Origin: Gordionus sp. m RMFG-2023
Taxonomy: Eukaryota > Nematomorpha > Gordioida > Chordodea > Parachordodidae
Assembly: GCF_954871325.1 (NCBI RefSeq)
Contig: NC_088779.1
Location: 9,674,846-9,738,845 of the forward strand
DNA length: 64,000 nt
Direction of reading: 5' to 3'
Positions 49,480 to 61,420 of the stretch are shown here, in pieces; positions within the stretch are counted from its first letter, which is position 1; each line of letters starts with the position of its first letter. The notes below the pieces were generated by a model that saw only the letters and a list, made by a program, of their open reading frames with translations, did not search any database and was not told the DNA's origin. Both the position numbers and the translations under genes were made by a program.

Positions 49480-52400
49480 ATGAAAAATTTGTTATTGTTA
49501 ATTGCCTCATTCCTGCTGTGCAGTATTTCGAATGGGCAGAATTTCTTTGGCAAAAAGGATGAAGAAAATTCAGCAAAACCATTAGGTTATTAATTTAAAT
49601 GGAAAAAAAATGAAATAAATAATAAATTTTATTTTTTTTGTAATTTAAATGAATCATTTAAAGAAATTGAATTGGATGCCGCTATAAAAAAGTTTTCCAA
49701 AGCTATCACTTTCGAAAGGGTATCGATAAAATGGGGAGAAGCAAATGTGGCTGAATTGCTCAAATTTAGAAAATTTTTGGAATCAGGTATCAAAAATAAA
49801 TATTCTTAATTAAATTAATATACTATAATTTTTAAAAACCTTTGAATAAGTCCACCTCATATAGTCATGGAGATCGTTTAAAATTCTGTAATGCTAACAC
49901 ATCGTCTACATGACAGGATTTTCACTGGATGCGAACCCCCTTCAAAAATCTTTGCCTACCCCCCTAAAAAATATCATTATTTTTACCTATTTATTTATTG
50001 ATACTCTTTTCAAAGAATTTATTAAGGATAACTTAAATTAATCTATATCTAATACCAACTATCTATATCTTGTGATTATAAATAATTTATTTTTTAGATA
50101 ATAAATTCAATCAAAACCTTCATTATTTACAATGAATTAGTTATTATGGCATTATGAGCTTGCTAAAATATCTAAACCTTTTAAATGTAGGATAGCTTAT
50201 TTGGGAAATGTGTATGATTGTTTACAATATATAGATTTGGTCGATGAATTGTATTATAGTAATACTATAATAAAAGTATAATTTTTACAGCAATAAATTT
50301 TGTCCTATTTCATCTCAAAATTTAATAGATAATCCTCCAAAAAATTTATCCTACCCCCAATAAAGCAGCTTACCTCCTACCCCCTCAAAAAAATAAGATG
50401 CAAACTGTTCCTACCCCTCCCGCTCATGTAGACGTTGTGTTAAGAAGTTATAAGCTAATGGCCACCCTTGCGTTGGTCACACATTGCAAATTTTTTTTTT
50501 TGTAAACTTTAAATGTAAAAAATTTGTGTTTTTCCAATATAGCTTATCCATTGATTCACTCAACACCTTGGATAGAGAGACAGATGGTGAGCAACCTGAG
50601 CCTAGTATACACCATAATGCCATTAATAGAGGATGATGACGAATTTACTAATAAACCATGGATATTACAAGCCCACCAGGATATCGTTCCCCCCACCGAG
50701 TCTCATAGGTGGAATGTCACTCCGTTTAGTGGGCAAATTGTATACAAGCCCAAAAATCTATACGAGGTATGTAAAAAAAAATTGTTACGAGTTATAACTT
50801 AATATAGTTTTTTATTTTTAAATAGTGACATGATGTCACTTTTTAAAACACTTGTGAATTTCTGGAATGTCATAGTATATCTTTTGCTACCAATTTAAAA
50901 AAATATACATAATTTGTATTTTAAAAGAATCTCTAATTGAGATATGACTAAATATTTTATATATTATAAAACATAGTAGATAGAAATATAATTATGGAAT
51001 AAATTTGATATTGTAATACAGATACTTTATGACCCAAAGACTAAAAATTGTTCCAAGAAATTTTCTGCAGATGATCCAGATAATAAGGATTATTATGTAT
51101 ACGGGAGGGGAACCGCTGATTCGAAATACATCATAATGTTAATTATGGAGGCTATCGAACATATTATAGGTCAAGGGCTGAGACCTTACGCCAAAGGCTG
51201 ATCTTGAGCTTTGGACACGACGAGGAAGTTGGGGGAATGAATGGAGCTAGAAAAATAGCCTTACTATTAGGGAACACATATTCATACCCACATAAAGGGG
51301 GAAAGCCTATAGGTAAGATACTATTTGTTGCTTATTTGATAGAGACAGAGGACGTAGCTCCGTAAGTACAACTTATTATAAAATTTTAGCATACATATAT
51401 ATATATTTCGTAATTGTCATTAGCGTGTGCGTATCAGAAAAGTATGTAATGAATGTCAATATAAGCGTGGAAGCAATAGGAGGCCACTCCAGTCTTTCCG
51501 GGAAAGAAAACGCCATATCGATATTATCGAGTGCTGTGACGAAAGTTCGATCGAAAGAATTTCCGTCTTTTCTTGGTCACCCTGGAACACCAGACTTTGA
51601 AACTTTGAAACGCATAGCTCATTTATACCCTCAACCCTATAAAATATACCTTGAAAATGTGGCTTTATTTAGGAATAATTTGTCACGTAAATTTTATTTT
51701 TTATTTTTTTTACAATTATAGTTGCAAAATTAGACAGTGTGCTCATCTTAGACATGTGTCTGACATCATGAAATAGATCATAAGTAGTTGTTTGAGTATA
51801 TGTAAAACTCTCTGAAATTATCAAAATTGTTTTGTTGTATAAATGAATAGTAAAACCATTTAATGTTTGTGGTAACAAAATTAACCAAAAATTGTCACTA
51901 TTATCATTTTTACTGAAAAAAATAATAAAGTATAACATTGGACAATGATTTAGTGAAATCATTTACTAAAACTTCAGCAGTTGTCACGAGTTTCATTGGT
52001 GGAATCAAAAGTAACGTGATACTCAGTTACGCAGAAGCCACTATTAATCATAGAGTTCATCCCATGCAAGATCCAATAGACGTAATTAATCCCTCATTTA
52101 GATAATATTTAACTGGATCATAAGAATACTCTTTTTAATACAAAATTAAACTTGCTTATAGTATTATTAATAAAATTTTTAATTAACGCCATTATTTTAG
52201 ATGTTATTAGTAAAAAGAACAAATTTTCCTAGAAAGTATGGGGCTAGGAATATCTAATAATTATGTATTTAGTCTAAATTAATTATTTATGATTAAATAT
52301 ATTTTTCTTATATTTGTTTTAAATTTAATTTTAACTCTTATATAAAAAAAAAGAGTTTAGAATTCGATGGTCAAATAATAGATGATTCAAGGGTGAAAAT

Positions 52401-53357
52401 AATTCCAGATGAAGTTCCTATACATAGCCCTATTTCCGATTACGATACCAATGCTTTCAAAATGATCGAAGCGACTATCTTGGGAATATTCAATGAAACT
52501 ATAGTAGTACCAGGTTATCATAAAATAATATTATTTTTTGTAATTCAACTCAATATGCCGCCATCAATATACTAACGTAGACGTGCGATTCATTTTATTA
52601 AAAGTGTAGAGAAAACTGTGGCACGTTTGATACAGGAGAGTTTTTATATTAGGACCCTAATCTCTTCCGGGGGAACAACTATCACCTTTTACTGGATCAA
52701 TAATTACATCAATCTATTTCAAATAACTTATTCTTTGAGGAATGATCAGAATATGTTTTAATTATTTCAGATTTGTTTAATGTTATTGAATTTATTAGGG
52801 TTTGAATAAATAGTAAACCAATCTACACACGCAGGTTTTTCTTTACACACATCGAGATAAGATGTATTCAATGGAATTAATTGTTGTAAACCATTGAAAG
52901 TGTTATTACGTCTTATTGCTTTTTCAATGTTGATGAGCGCATAATGCTTTTTATTGAATGCGATGCCAGGCATTGGCTACTACCTCTTTTAATTGTCGTT
53001 ATTTTTTATATTTGTCCATCGATAATTCACACTACCTCTTCGAATAGAAATAAAATCTTATATATATTATATATTTCCTTAGTATAGTTATATATTATTA
53101 TTTTATAATTAGCGATTTTTATGGGGAGCACAGACTCCAAGCATTTTTCCGGAATCGTGGATAACATATACAGATTCTCGCCTCTAACAGTGACCGTAGA
53201 TGATATATCAAGAGTGCACGGTGTCAATGAGAGAATTTCGGTGGCCGATTATCATAACTGTATAAAATTTTATTATAACTTGATCGAACAGGTATCGGGA
53301 TTCGTAAAAGTTCCAAAAGATTCAAAAAGAAGAGAGAAAATAAAAGAAATGAAATGA
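49480..53357 (+). CDS. PM20D1-like secreted M20 peptidase, frameshifted and missing a metal-ligand block
   Basis: M20 enzymes hydrolyse or form amide bonds using two metals; PM20D1 is a secreted N-fatty-acyl-amino-acid synthase/hydrolase. Exons: 49480-49585, 49664-49786, 50543-50766, 51022-51361 (or to 51312 plus 51343-51361), 51424-51686, 51978-52081, 52354-52513, 53113-53357. All junctions are in phase. Signal peptide MKNLLLLIASFLLCSISNGQ. Metal/active-site motifs seen: AHQDIVP, GRGTADSK, FGHDEEVGG (general base Glu), and the C-terminal GSTDSKHF and SRVHGVNERIS, with GGHSS at the lid domain. Oddities: a frameshift between about 51180 and 51192 inside exon 4, and no counterpart of the VDEGG loop that supplies a metal Asp in PM20D1; the sequence passes from GKPIG to TEDVAPVCVSEK. 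Polyadenylation AATAAA at 53375. Splice sites and other residues are intact, so this is either a young pseudogene or contains a sequence error. Confidence 0.85.
49897..50440. mobile_element. Tc1/mariner-type MITE in intron 2 of the PM20D1-like gene
   Basis: 544 bp bounded by TA dinucleotides (49895-49896, 50441-50442). Terminal inverted repeats ACACATCGTCTACATGACAG and ACACAACGTCTACATGAGCG (other strand) match at 17 of 20 positions. Subterminal CCTACCCCC words occur at both ends. No coding sequence. The TA duplication and CACAACGTCTACATG ends suit the Tc1/mariner superfamily. Confidence 0.75.
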
Positions 53358-53380
53358 AAGAAAGAATTGAACAAAATAAA

Positions 53381-54641
53381 CATAATTTTAATTTATTTAA
53401 AAAAAAAAAGGAAAATAATTTAATTTTATATCGTTATAAATGATTAATTATTTAATTTAAATAAAATTATTTACAATTTATTTTATTGGTCATTTGTAAA
53501 AAATATAAGAAATTATATTTAATAGAAAAGTTAGCATCCTATCAACCAATTACTTGAAATTAATATGATAGCGAGATTTCTTTATTTTTTGAGGTCGGCG
53601 CATGTTCCGAACCTGAAAGGGTGAAAGCCAAAAATATTAATTTATGTATTAGTATCTTTTCCTTTTCTGTCAAATTTTTGAATATCAAATATTATGTTTT
53701 ATATATATAAAACATGATTTTTTTTGAATAAAAATTACAAATAATTTATTTATAAAAGATTTTTTTCTAGAAAAAAAAATATAAATTTCGAAATTAGGTA
53801 AAATTTGATCGAAATAAAAAAAAAACTTCTTTGAGGATTCTAAGAAAAACTCTTTCCTTAAAATAAAATCTTTTTTTTGAAAAGTTTATCAAAATTTTCG
53901 GCAAAAAGAGGTAGATTAGAAGAAAGGGGGGGGATTTGTAATAACGGGGTAAATTTGGATCAAAATAAGATTTTTGTAAAACCTAAACGTTCTGTATATT
54001 TTTGGTACCAGTTCTAGTTTCCGTTTCCTAACATTTAAAAAAAAGTGGGTTTATGATTTCGGGTACATTCTTAAATTTGTTTAAGGATTTTTTCCGGGAA
54101 TTTCAGGTCCCTGGTTCTTAGAATTTTCTTTTTTTCTGTGGCAAAAAAGAAATTGGAAGGGAAAAGGGGATGTTAAATATTTGTGATGTGAGTAATATTA
54201 TTTTAAATTGGTTTTATTATTATTATTTTTTATAAATAATAATCATTTTTTTTTGAGATTTATTTTGATTTGTGTTTATATAATTTTTTTTTAATATATG
54301 GCTTTTTTTTTGTTAGTCCCGGTTAGCGTCAACGTGTTGAATTTTTCTACTTTAAATTAATTTTTGAAATTCGATTTTATATATATATATATATATATAT
54401 ATAAGATTCAGATTTTGCCGGAAGTGTTTATCCAGCATGTTTAGAATTCCTATTTTTATGAATTGTAGATAATTTTGTCGTTAACCTTTCATTCATTTAT
54501 TATTTATGTATAAAAAAAAATAATCTTTAAATTATATTTAAGTTTCAAAATTTCATGGCGAAATTGTACAATTTCAAACATGATGGAATACGTTGCCGGA
54601 AAAATCATATTGGTGCTAACACATATATAATAAAAAATATT
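53381..54641. other. Intergenic stretch with (AT)n
   Basis: T-rich with no gene. An (AT)n microsatellite of about 27 nt lies at 54379-54405. Otherwise nothing recognisable. Confidence 0.5.
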
Positions 54642-56200
54642 TATTAGAACTTTGCCCACTTTTGGCCATCTTATTACAAAAATTCCAAATTCAGATCAAG
54701 ATGCGTTCCTAGGGAAATGAACATGAATCAATTATCTCAAGAATTACTAACATTTATAGAAACAAATGGATACTTCTGATATTTATGCCTTTATATCTTA
54801 GCCATAACGCTACTCATCTTTCAGCGATCATTGTACATGTTACCTGATAGAAAAAAATACTCTAATTTTTATGTTTTCCTTAATTTATTAATTTATATAA
54901 ATATTTATTAACTATTCCTACTACCTCGAGTACTGCCGAAAGGGTGTCAAAAAATAATTCACTGTTTTTTTGGTAGGAGGGTGTTTTCAGTGAGGTATTC
55001 TGCTTCCATTCAGAAAGTGCAGGGGCTACTGAATAAATCTTTAAATCTTTTAATGCATAAATTATATTCAAAATATTTAGTACAGAAAACTTAATTTTAT
55101 ATACCACAATGGATATATATTGTTTTTCTTATAATTAATAATGTAAAATAATTTTAAAACACTAGACCTTGGGAATTACTCACCAAAAAACATTAATGAA
55201 GGTAATAATATTGATATTCGGTTACCCACCTTAACCCTAACCTAACCATAACCTTGTCTAAAATATGATTAATAATTTTTTAAAATATAAAAATAAATAT
55301 TATCGATTTCTATTTACTTGTTCTAATTATTTTGAATGTAATTTTATTAAATTAAATAAATTATAATTATTAATTTCTATCAAGGATGTGAACCCGAACC
55401 CTAAACCCTTCTATTTTGGCTGAACCTGAACCCGGACCCTTTTTAAAAGTGGAGGGTCCAAGAGTTCTAGGTGTCATAAAAATTTAAAAAATAAAAATAT
55501 TTTTTTAAAAAACAATATAAATTTTTTAAAATTATATTAACTTTTTTTGTGGAATTATTTATTTTATCTTCGCGTTTTTCTTTCAATTTTCTTCCTGGAC
55601 TTCAATTTTATTTAGAGATTGATATCATAAATTATTTTCCAGTGTAATAATATTTTATTATGTAAATTTATTAATATGCTATGTTTTAGAAATACGTTGA
55701 CTATTTTGAAAGTGAATTATTTTGTAGTACATAAAATATTTAATAACTTGACAAAAATTCAAAGCTCAATCAAAATTTTTGTTATACTGTCTATTTATTT
55801 TTAATAATTCCCAAGTCTATAAAAAAAAACTTGGAAATGAATTAATCAGATGTCAAAAATTTAAAATACTGCCAAATAATTTTTAGATTGCCTAAAGTAA
55901 ATAAGATTAATGTCCATTTCATGTCAAGCAAAACTGTTCAAATAATTTTTTTGTTTAATTTTTAATTATTCTTTGTTTTGTTAATGATTATTTTGTTTTA
56001 AAAATAATAATCTACTTTTAAATATAATAATCTACTTTTAAATATTATAAATAATTATAAAACTTTATTATGAATTTTTTAAAATTTTTTATAGCAAGAA
56101 TAGATTTGATTTTCCAGTTTTGATAATTAAAATTTTATATTCTTGGTTAAGACACACCCCTTTAATTTTAATAAAAAGCGAGAAAAGACATCTCGCCCCC
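54642..56200. repeat. 1.5-kb repeat, copy B
   Basis: Direct copy of 39637-41170, 15 kb away. It keeps a 26-bp segment near 54828 (CGATCATTGTACATGTTACC) that copy A lacks, and carries a local duplication of AATAATCTACTTTTAAATAT near 56005-56040. The end hairpin GCGAGAAAAGACATCTCGC is a perfect 6-bp stem here. The minus-strand 75-aa frame (55107-54880) differs from copy A at about three residues, all substitutions, no stop. Left and right flanks are unrelated to those of copy A, which fixes the repeat boundaries. Confidence 0.85.
54880..55107 (-). other. 75-aa frame conserved between the two 1.5-kb repeats
   Basis: The frame reads MVYKIKFSVLNILNIIYALK at its start, with SVAPALSEWKQNTSLKTP and LFFDTLSAVLEVVGIV further on. 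The counterpart at 40076-39849 differs at only about three positions. No family can be assigned. Conservation mostly reflects the youth of the duplication, so coding status is unproven. Confidence 0.3.
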
Positions 56201-56482
56201 TCTTAATTTACAATAATAATTTATGAGTTTTAGATTGGTAACGCCTCACGGAAATAACGAAAAGCTATCTTTTAAAATTTACTATATACCAATCCTTATT
56301 TTTTGAAAAAATACACTTAATTTTTAAAAGTATAGTAAAATCATAATATTATATACAAATAATGACATATTTTTACGAATAACAAATTGATTGTAACAAA
56401 TCTTTTTAATATAAAAAATCATTAAATAAACTTTATATTTTTTGTGATCAAATAATAATTCTGATTTCCTATGATATATTCA
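56201..56482. other. Spacer between repeat B and the Pro/Met-rich gene
   Basis: No feature seen; would contain the 3' end of the minus-strand gene at 56483, though no clear AATAAA is visible on that strand. Confidence 0.4.
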
Positions 56483-57016
56483 TCAGAATTGCCCACCCAT
56501 CATCTGCGGCACTCCCATCATTGGAGGCATATAAGGCGCTCCCATCATTGGAGGCATATAAGGTGCTCCCATCATTGGAGGCATATTAGGTGCCCCCATC
56601 ATTGGAGGCATATTAGGTGCCCCCATCATTGGAGGCATATAAGGCGCTCCCATCATTGGAGGCATACTAGGCGCTCCCATCATTGGTTGTATATGAGGTG
56701 ATCCCATCATTGATGGTACACCACCGGGAGGTACATCAAAACGTGGTAAGAATATTGGCTCTATATTTGATTGATAGTTACCAAAATTTTGCTGAGAATA
56801 CATAGGTGGCCCCATCATCTGTTGAGGTTGGTTAAAATCAAATTGCGGTTGAGAATATCCTTGTGATCCCATCATCTGTTGGGCTGGGTTGAATTCAAAA
56901 GGTTGAGAATATATAGGTGGTCCCATTCCCGGGTATGATGGACCCATCGGCATAGGCATACTTTGCATTGGGGATGCGTAGCCAAAATTTGGTTGCCAAG
57001 CAGGTAGTGGTGGCAT
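56483..57016 (-). CDS. Pro/Met/Gly-rich low-complexity protein with MMGAPxMPP repeats
   Basis: Uninterrupted 177-aa frame, ATG at 57016, stop at 56483-56485. Residues 1-90 are rich in Pro, Met, Gln, Tyr and Phe (YSQPQFDFNQPQQMMGPP). The C-terminal half is a run of about seven 9-residue units MMGAP(Y/N/S)MPP, encoded by 27-bp tandem repeats (about 56500-56700). No signal peptide, membrane segment or known domain. Composition resembles disordered tails of RNA-binding proteins and secreted adhesive/matrix proteins; it could also be the last exon of a larger gene. An open frame of this length with non-random amino-acid use in an AT-rich genome, and GC content well above its flanks, supports a real gene. 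Function unknown. Confidence 0.65.
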   Translation of the reverse strand: MPPLPAWQPNFGYASPMQSMPMPMGPSYPGMGPPIYSQPFEFNPAQQMMGSQGYSQPQFDFNQPQQMMGPPMYSQQNFGNYQSNIEPIFLPRFDVPPGGVPSMMGSPHIQPMMGAPSMPPMMGAPYMPPMMGAPNMPPMMGAPNMPPMMGAPYMPPMMGAPYMPPMMGVPQMMGGQF

Positions 57017-57763
57017 GATATTAAAGTTTTTTCCCCACGCTTAATATTTTTTCTTTATAAAATGAGAGCGAAGTTTGTAGTAAATCATTAAAATGTAACT
57101 ATAATGATAAAACTAATTTGCTAAATTGGATGATTATTAAACAATGAGTAAGGAATTATAAAAATATTTTATGATATCAACAATTTGTCTTATAATTATT
57201 ACATTTTAAAGAATTGAATCTAATAATAAATCTTATGACGTTTTATGCATAATTTTTTTTTATGTTCATATCGAATCTAGTTATAGGATAATTTTATCAT
57301 TTAAATAGCGAAATCCTCACAATTAATATATATATTGTCATTTAATTATGAATTAAATATTAAACTAATTGATTTACAACTAATTATTTGTATTAATCGA
57401 TAAACTTAACATTATCTTTTCATCTGTATTTTTTTCATACATTAAGACATCCTGGTGTTCTATGACTTCTTTGGATCACGAGCTACCGTAAGTACTTTTG
57501 TTTCTTATAAGATCTCTTTTTCAATTATTCGCTCAATTTATCTCTCTTATGTCCTATGTAGAGTCTATTAACATAGTAATTAATATATATTTTCCTTCTG
57601 TTCTGATTTTTAAGGTTCACTTTTTGAATTCTTAAATAAGATATAATAATGACATTAAATATTATCCTAGACTGACAATTTATTAAAAGTGTACACATTT
57701 TGAAATCAACTGTAATCAATGCCATGGGCTGTCTAAGACGCCTTTGATTGCGGACTTGTAGGT
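57017..57763. other. Upstream region of the Pro/Met-rich gene with a possible plus-strand first exon
   Basis: Mostly AT-rich. At about 57461-57488 the plus strand has ATGACTTCTTTGGATCACGA, then a GTAAGT donor at 57488, giving MTSLDHELP. This could be the first coding exon of a divergent gene, but no downstream exon was found. Confidence 0.25.
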
Positions 57764-58683
57764 GGGGGAGACTGGGGTTAGGTAAACCCCGGGGCTTGGC
57801 AAATCACTTAATCTCATTCTAAAATTAAATACACCAGAAGGTTAAAATTTTATCCTAATATAGTTTTCATTAGTATACATCTATGGACAAAATTTTGAAA
57901 TAATTAATTACTAAAAATTTTATTTAAGAAATAAAATTTTGATGAAATTTTCAAAAGATTTTTACATGACAGAATTTTAATTTTTATTAAAATATATAAT
58001 CATTTATATGTTAATTAAATTTTATTGCAAAGTTAAAACATTCTACTAAAATTTGGGTAAGTTTTATGAGTATTTATCAAATCTAGATATTATTTCAATC
58101 ATGATTTGTCAATTTAGAGCTTGCGGGGTTTGCTACACCATACACGTCTTTTATGGCAGTTAGTAATGAAAAAAATTTCAAAATCTTGAAAAGGCAATTT
58201 CATGATTGTTTATGATTGGTATTTAGGATTTATGCTAAAAAATCTTAATCTCTCCTTAAAATTCATATTATGTCAAAAATGTTTATTAAATTAGTCAAAA
58301 TTAAGTTTCAATTTTTATATATAATTAGCTTCAGTTTATAAGTATTATAATATTTTGAATAATAAAACAATAAAATTATTCTAAACATATCATTATTAAT
58401 AAATAAAAATGCATTTCAATTTATTATGGCCTAAAAAACCAATGGTTCAGGAAGCCCCTTGAAGTGGTTTGCCTCACCCCGCTATTGGGGAATGTTGAAC
58501 AAAATTTTCACTTTTACAAAAAATAAAATTAAAAAAAAATGACTATATTCTTATTTTTATAAGGCACCTTTATAGAGTATAGTTTTAGGTATCCAATCAT
58601 ATATTATTTTTTATATTATCTATACAACAACAAGAGCTATAGCCAATTTTGTAAAAATTGGTTCGACTAACCCCAGTCTCCCC
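57764..58683. mobile_element. Non-autonomous element with GGGGAGACTGGGGTTAG ends
   Basis: About 920 bp. The termini GGGGAGACTGGGGTTAGGTA (left) and GGGGAGACTGGGGTTAGTCG (right, other strand) are inverted repeats with 17 identical leading bases. GC-rich subterminal words (ACCCCGGGGC, CACCCCGCTATTGGGG) contrast with an AT-rich interior. No coding region; no clear target duplication. The superfamily is not assigned. A partial relative is at about 5.5-5.84 kb. Confidence 0.7.
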
Positions 58684-59299
58684 TATGTATACATATGTGC
58701 ACTTTTTAAGGCATTTTAATAAATGAATAGTCAATCTAAATTAAGATATAAATTTCATTGAGTTTTAACATGAAATAGGAAAAAATGAGAAGCCACTAAG
58801 TAATTTTTAACTAAATTTATTATACCAAATAGAGTTAATGTATTCATAAAAATGAAAATTTAAATTGAACATATTCAAGATTTCAAATATCGGTCAATGG
58901 ATAAAATATATTTTACCAGTCAAATGCCCCACTCTGGGTTTAAATGCTATTTATCATTGGTGTAGCAGAGCCTTAAAATTTCCAAATCGACTCAGAATAT
59001 CTTAGAGGAGAGGCCCGGATACATGCCCCGAGTACTCCCTTTTTCAATATATTTTTCATTTAAACAAGGGAATTTTTTCATTTATTCAAAAATAAATCTG
59101 ATTATAATTTAATTTATGACATCAGGATACATTTTATTTTATGGATAAGAAGTATATAACAATAATATATATTATAAATTCGGATTAACACATATTTAAC
59201 CTTAATAATAATTAATATAGATTTTAATGTATATTGACATTAAAATTATATATTTATAATAATGAAATTATATATATTATACTTTATTACATTTACCCT
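58684..59299. other. Intergenic stretch
   Basis: No gene seen. Around 58920-59040 a less AT-rich segment (GCCCCACTCTGGG, GGTGTAGCAGAGCC, GGCCCGGATACATGCCCCGA) resembles a decayed transposon end. Confidence 0.3.
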
Positions 59300-61420
59300 T
59301 TCTTAAATGAGAACATCTACATATATTCGATTATAAGCATGGGTTGAATGTACCGCCGAATGTTTATGTGTCTCGTCAGATTTGTCCACCTATCCTGGTT
59401 ATATTGGCAGGTTTGACCCTCACCGTCTTTCATTGCTAGCCCAATTTATCTGCTATAACAGCCATGTTTTTACATAATCCCTTTTGGGGCTACAGTATAT
59501 ATACCTCATTCGATCAAGGAGTATTACTTCTTTTCAGCCTATTGTGGTTTCATCTCATAAACATACAGGTTAACAAATGTTAATCTCTGGAATGATCATG
59601 TTCCCGCTTAATTTGTCGTTAAATTTCAATCGCATTTCATTTGATCAAACACAATCGTGGCTGGGGACCTACCTGTCTAGCAATGTTTTCCAAGCTATAA
59701 ACTGTTAATACCTTCATCACAATTCCTTGTGAGCATTGATTGATTCCCGTATTTCTACTTTGTGATCAATTTATTCGCACTGCCTGCTCTTTCATCTTAG
59801 GGTATTAGTGCGTTGAACTAATATGATAAATATTGCTGGCCTCACAATATCGCTGAAGCCATGTTAAAATAAATTGAGGTCTATTATCTGACACAATGCA
59901 TTTAGGTCCCGAAAAGTTAGCAATCCAAATTTTTAACCGATATTATTTCCTTATCGGAAATCCTATCAACTAATTTAGTAACTATCCTACGAAATCTATA
60001 TGTGTACATTTTAGTGACTCTTTGGTAATATTCCATGAATTAAATATAATGGTACTCTAAAATATCTAGTCAATTATTTTCTGATATCGAATGCAATTCC
60101 GTACATGTTGCTGGATAACATCATCGCATTAGCTCATCAACAATATATAATTTCAACCATTCATCCAGGGATGTCCACTATATAGTTCCAGCATAAGTAT
60201 TTTTCAGTTTGGCGAATACCATTCTATTCGACGATTCCTCTTTCTGCTATCAGCTCCTCTCCGCTTTATCAGTATGGAAACTACTCAAATCATATTCATT
60301 ATTTCGATTATTCTCCAATCTTGTTGAATATGTTGCGAAACTCATGTCAATATCAAATAGGTTGAATTCATGAAATGATTTTTCTTCTATACCTGTATAT
60401 CCACTAAACTAGTGCTAAAATTTCCAAAGCATGATTTATGTCGCAATTCGGTTCGATTTATGTTATGGTAATCTATATAAAGCATTAGCTTTAAGATTCC
60501 TTCAACTTGGTCTGTATTCTATGCTTAAGGGTTTATTTTACAGGTCCAACGTGTTAAGCATTGTTTGATTTATTGAGAAATCCCTCTTTTCCCAAACAAT
60601 CGCTCCAGAGGCTTATGATCTTTACGAGGTACAAATCTTTATTAGGTTGACTAGATATTTCGCATCATTTCTGAACGAGACATTTATACTATCTAAATAC
60701 AAACGAGTCGTTGGGAATTTTTTTAAACCTCATCCGGAAAACGATAATTGTTAGTCAGCAAATGGGAAAGTATTCTTTATGCGCAGCCAATATTTTGCTA
60801 AGGGGGGTTGGGAAATACAATTAATTGTGTTATCCCCATAAATTTTATCTAAGGTCTTTAGATACATTTATTGCAGGAATTGAAAAAAAATTTGATCAAT
60901 TTTTTAATATATAATGTTTTTTTCCGAAAATTACAAATTAAAGTGTCCCATTGAACTCTAGATTTTATAAGATAAATTAGCGAAATCTCAGCAGCAACGA
61001 GTCTGTCTAATTCAACTTTTATCGGCTTATATAACGGAAAAGGGCCTCCATGAGCTGAAATGATTTTGAGACAGCTGCATTCAATTGGAGTTTGCACCGA
61101 GAAATTACATATCAGCCCGGCTTATCGTTGAAAACTGTTAAGAGTAATTTAGCTTAACTCTATTATAGAATCAATCAGTTAATAACTTTGTATGGTCGGC
61201 GGGGACCCCCATTATATATGAAAAAACCGTGGCATCGCTTAACTGATAATAATTTGATATTGTTGACTTCGAATAACTCACAAGCCTCGTTTGTTTTGAA
61301 TATGAATCCTTATCTTTCGTGAAACCAAATACTAAAAGCCACGATAGTCCAAACTTGTTAAACGACTGGATTTGAGTAAAATTTTTTAAAAAAAGACGAA
61401 AGTCTTGTAACATTATAAAA
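59300..61420 (-). mobile_element. Ty3/gypsy-type retroelement fossil (RNase H and integrase part)
   Basis: An old, heavily broken retroelement on the minus strand, with higher GC than its flanks. An RNase H-like region is readable near 61400-61200, and the integrase core near 60000-59780, where the Asp-containing block GPKCIVSDNRPQFI and a later HP-NGQAE-like region are recognisable. Order on the minus strand (RNase H then integrase) is that of Ty3/gypsy. No LTRs identified. Protease-like sequence on the same strand at 63.4-63.66 kb may be the 5' part of the same element. Confidence 0.6.

Noticed and set aside
56471-56701. Plus-strand His/Arg-rich repeat frame (HHWRHIR units)
   Set aside because: Antisense of the MMGAPxMPP coding repeats; codon and amino-acid pattern favour the longer minus-strand frame.
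57461-57489. MTSLDHELP followed by a GTAAGT donor
   Set aside because: Could be a first exon, but no second exon or homology was found, so it is not called as a gene.
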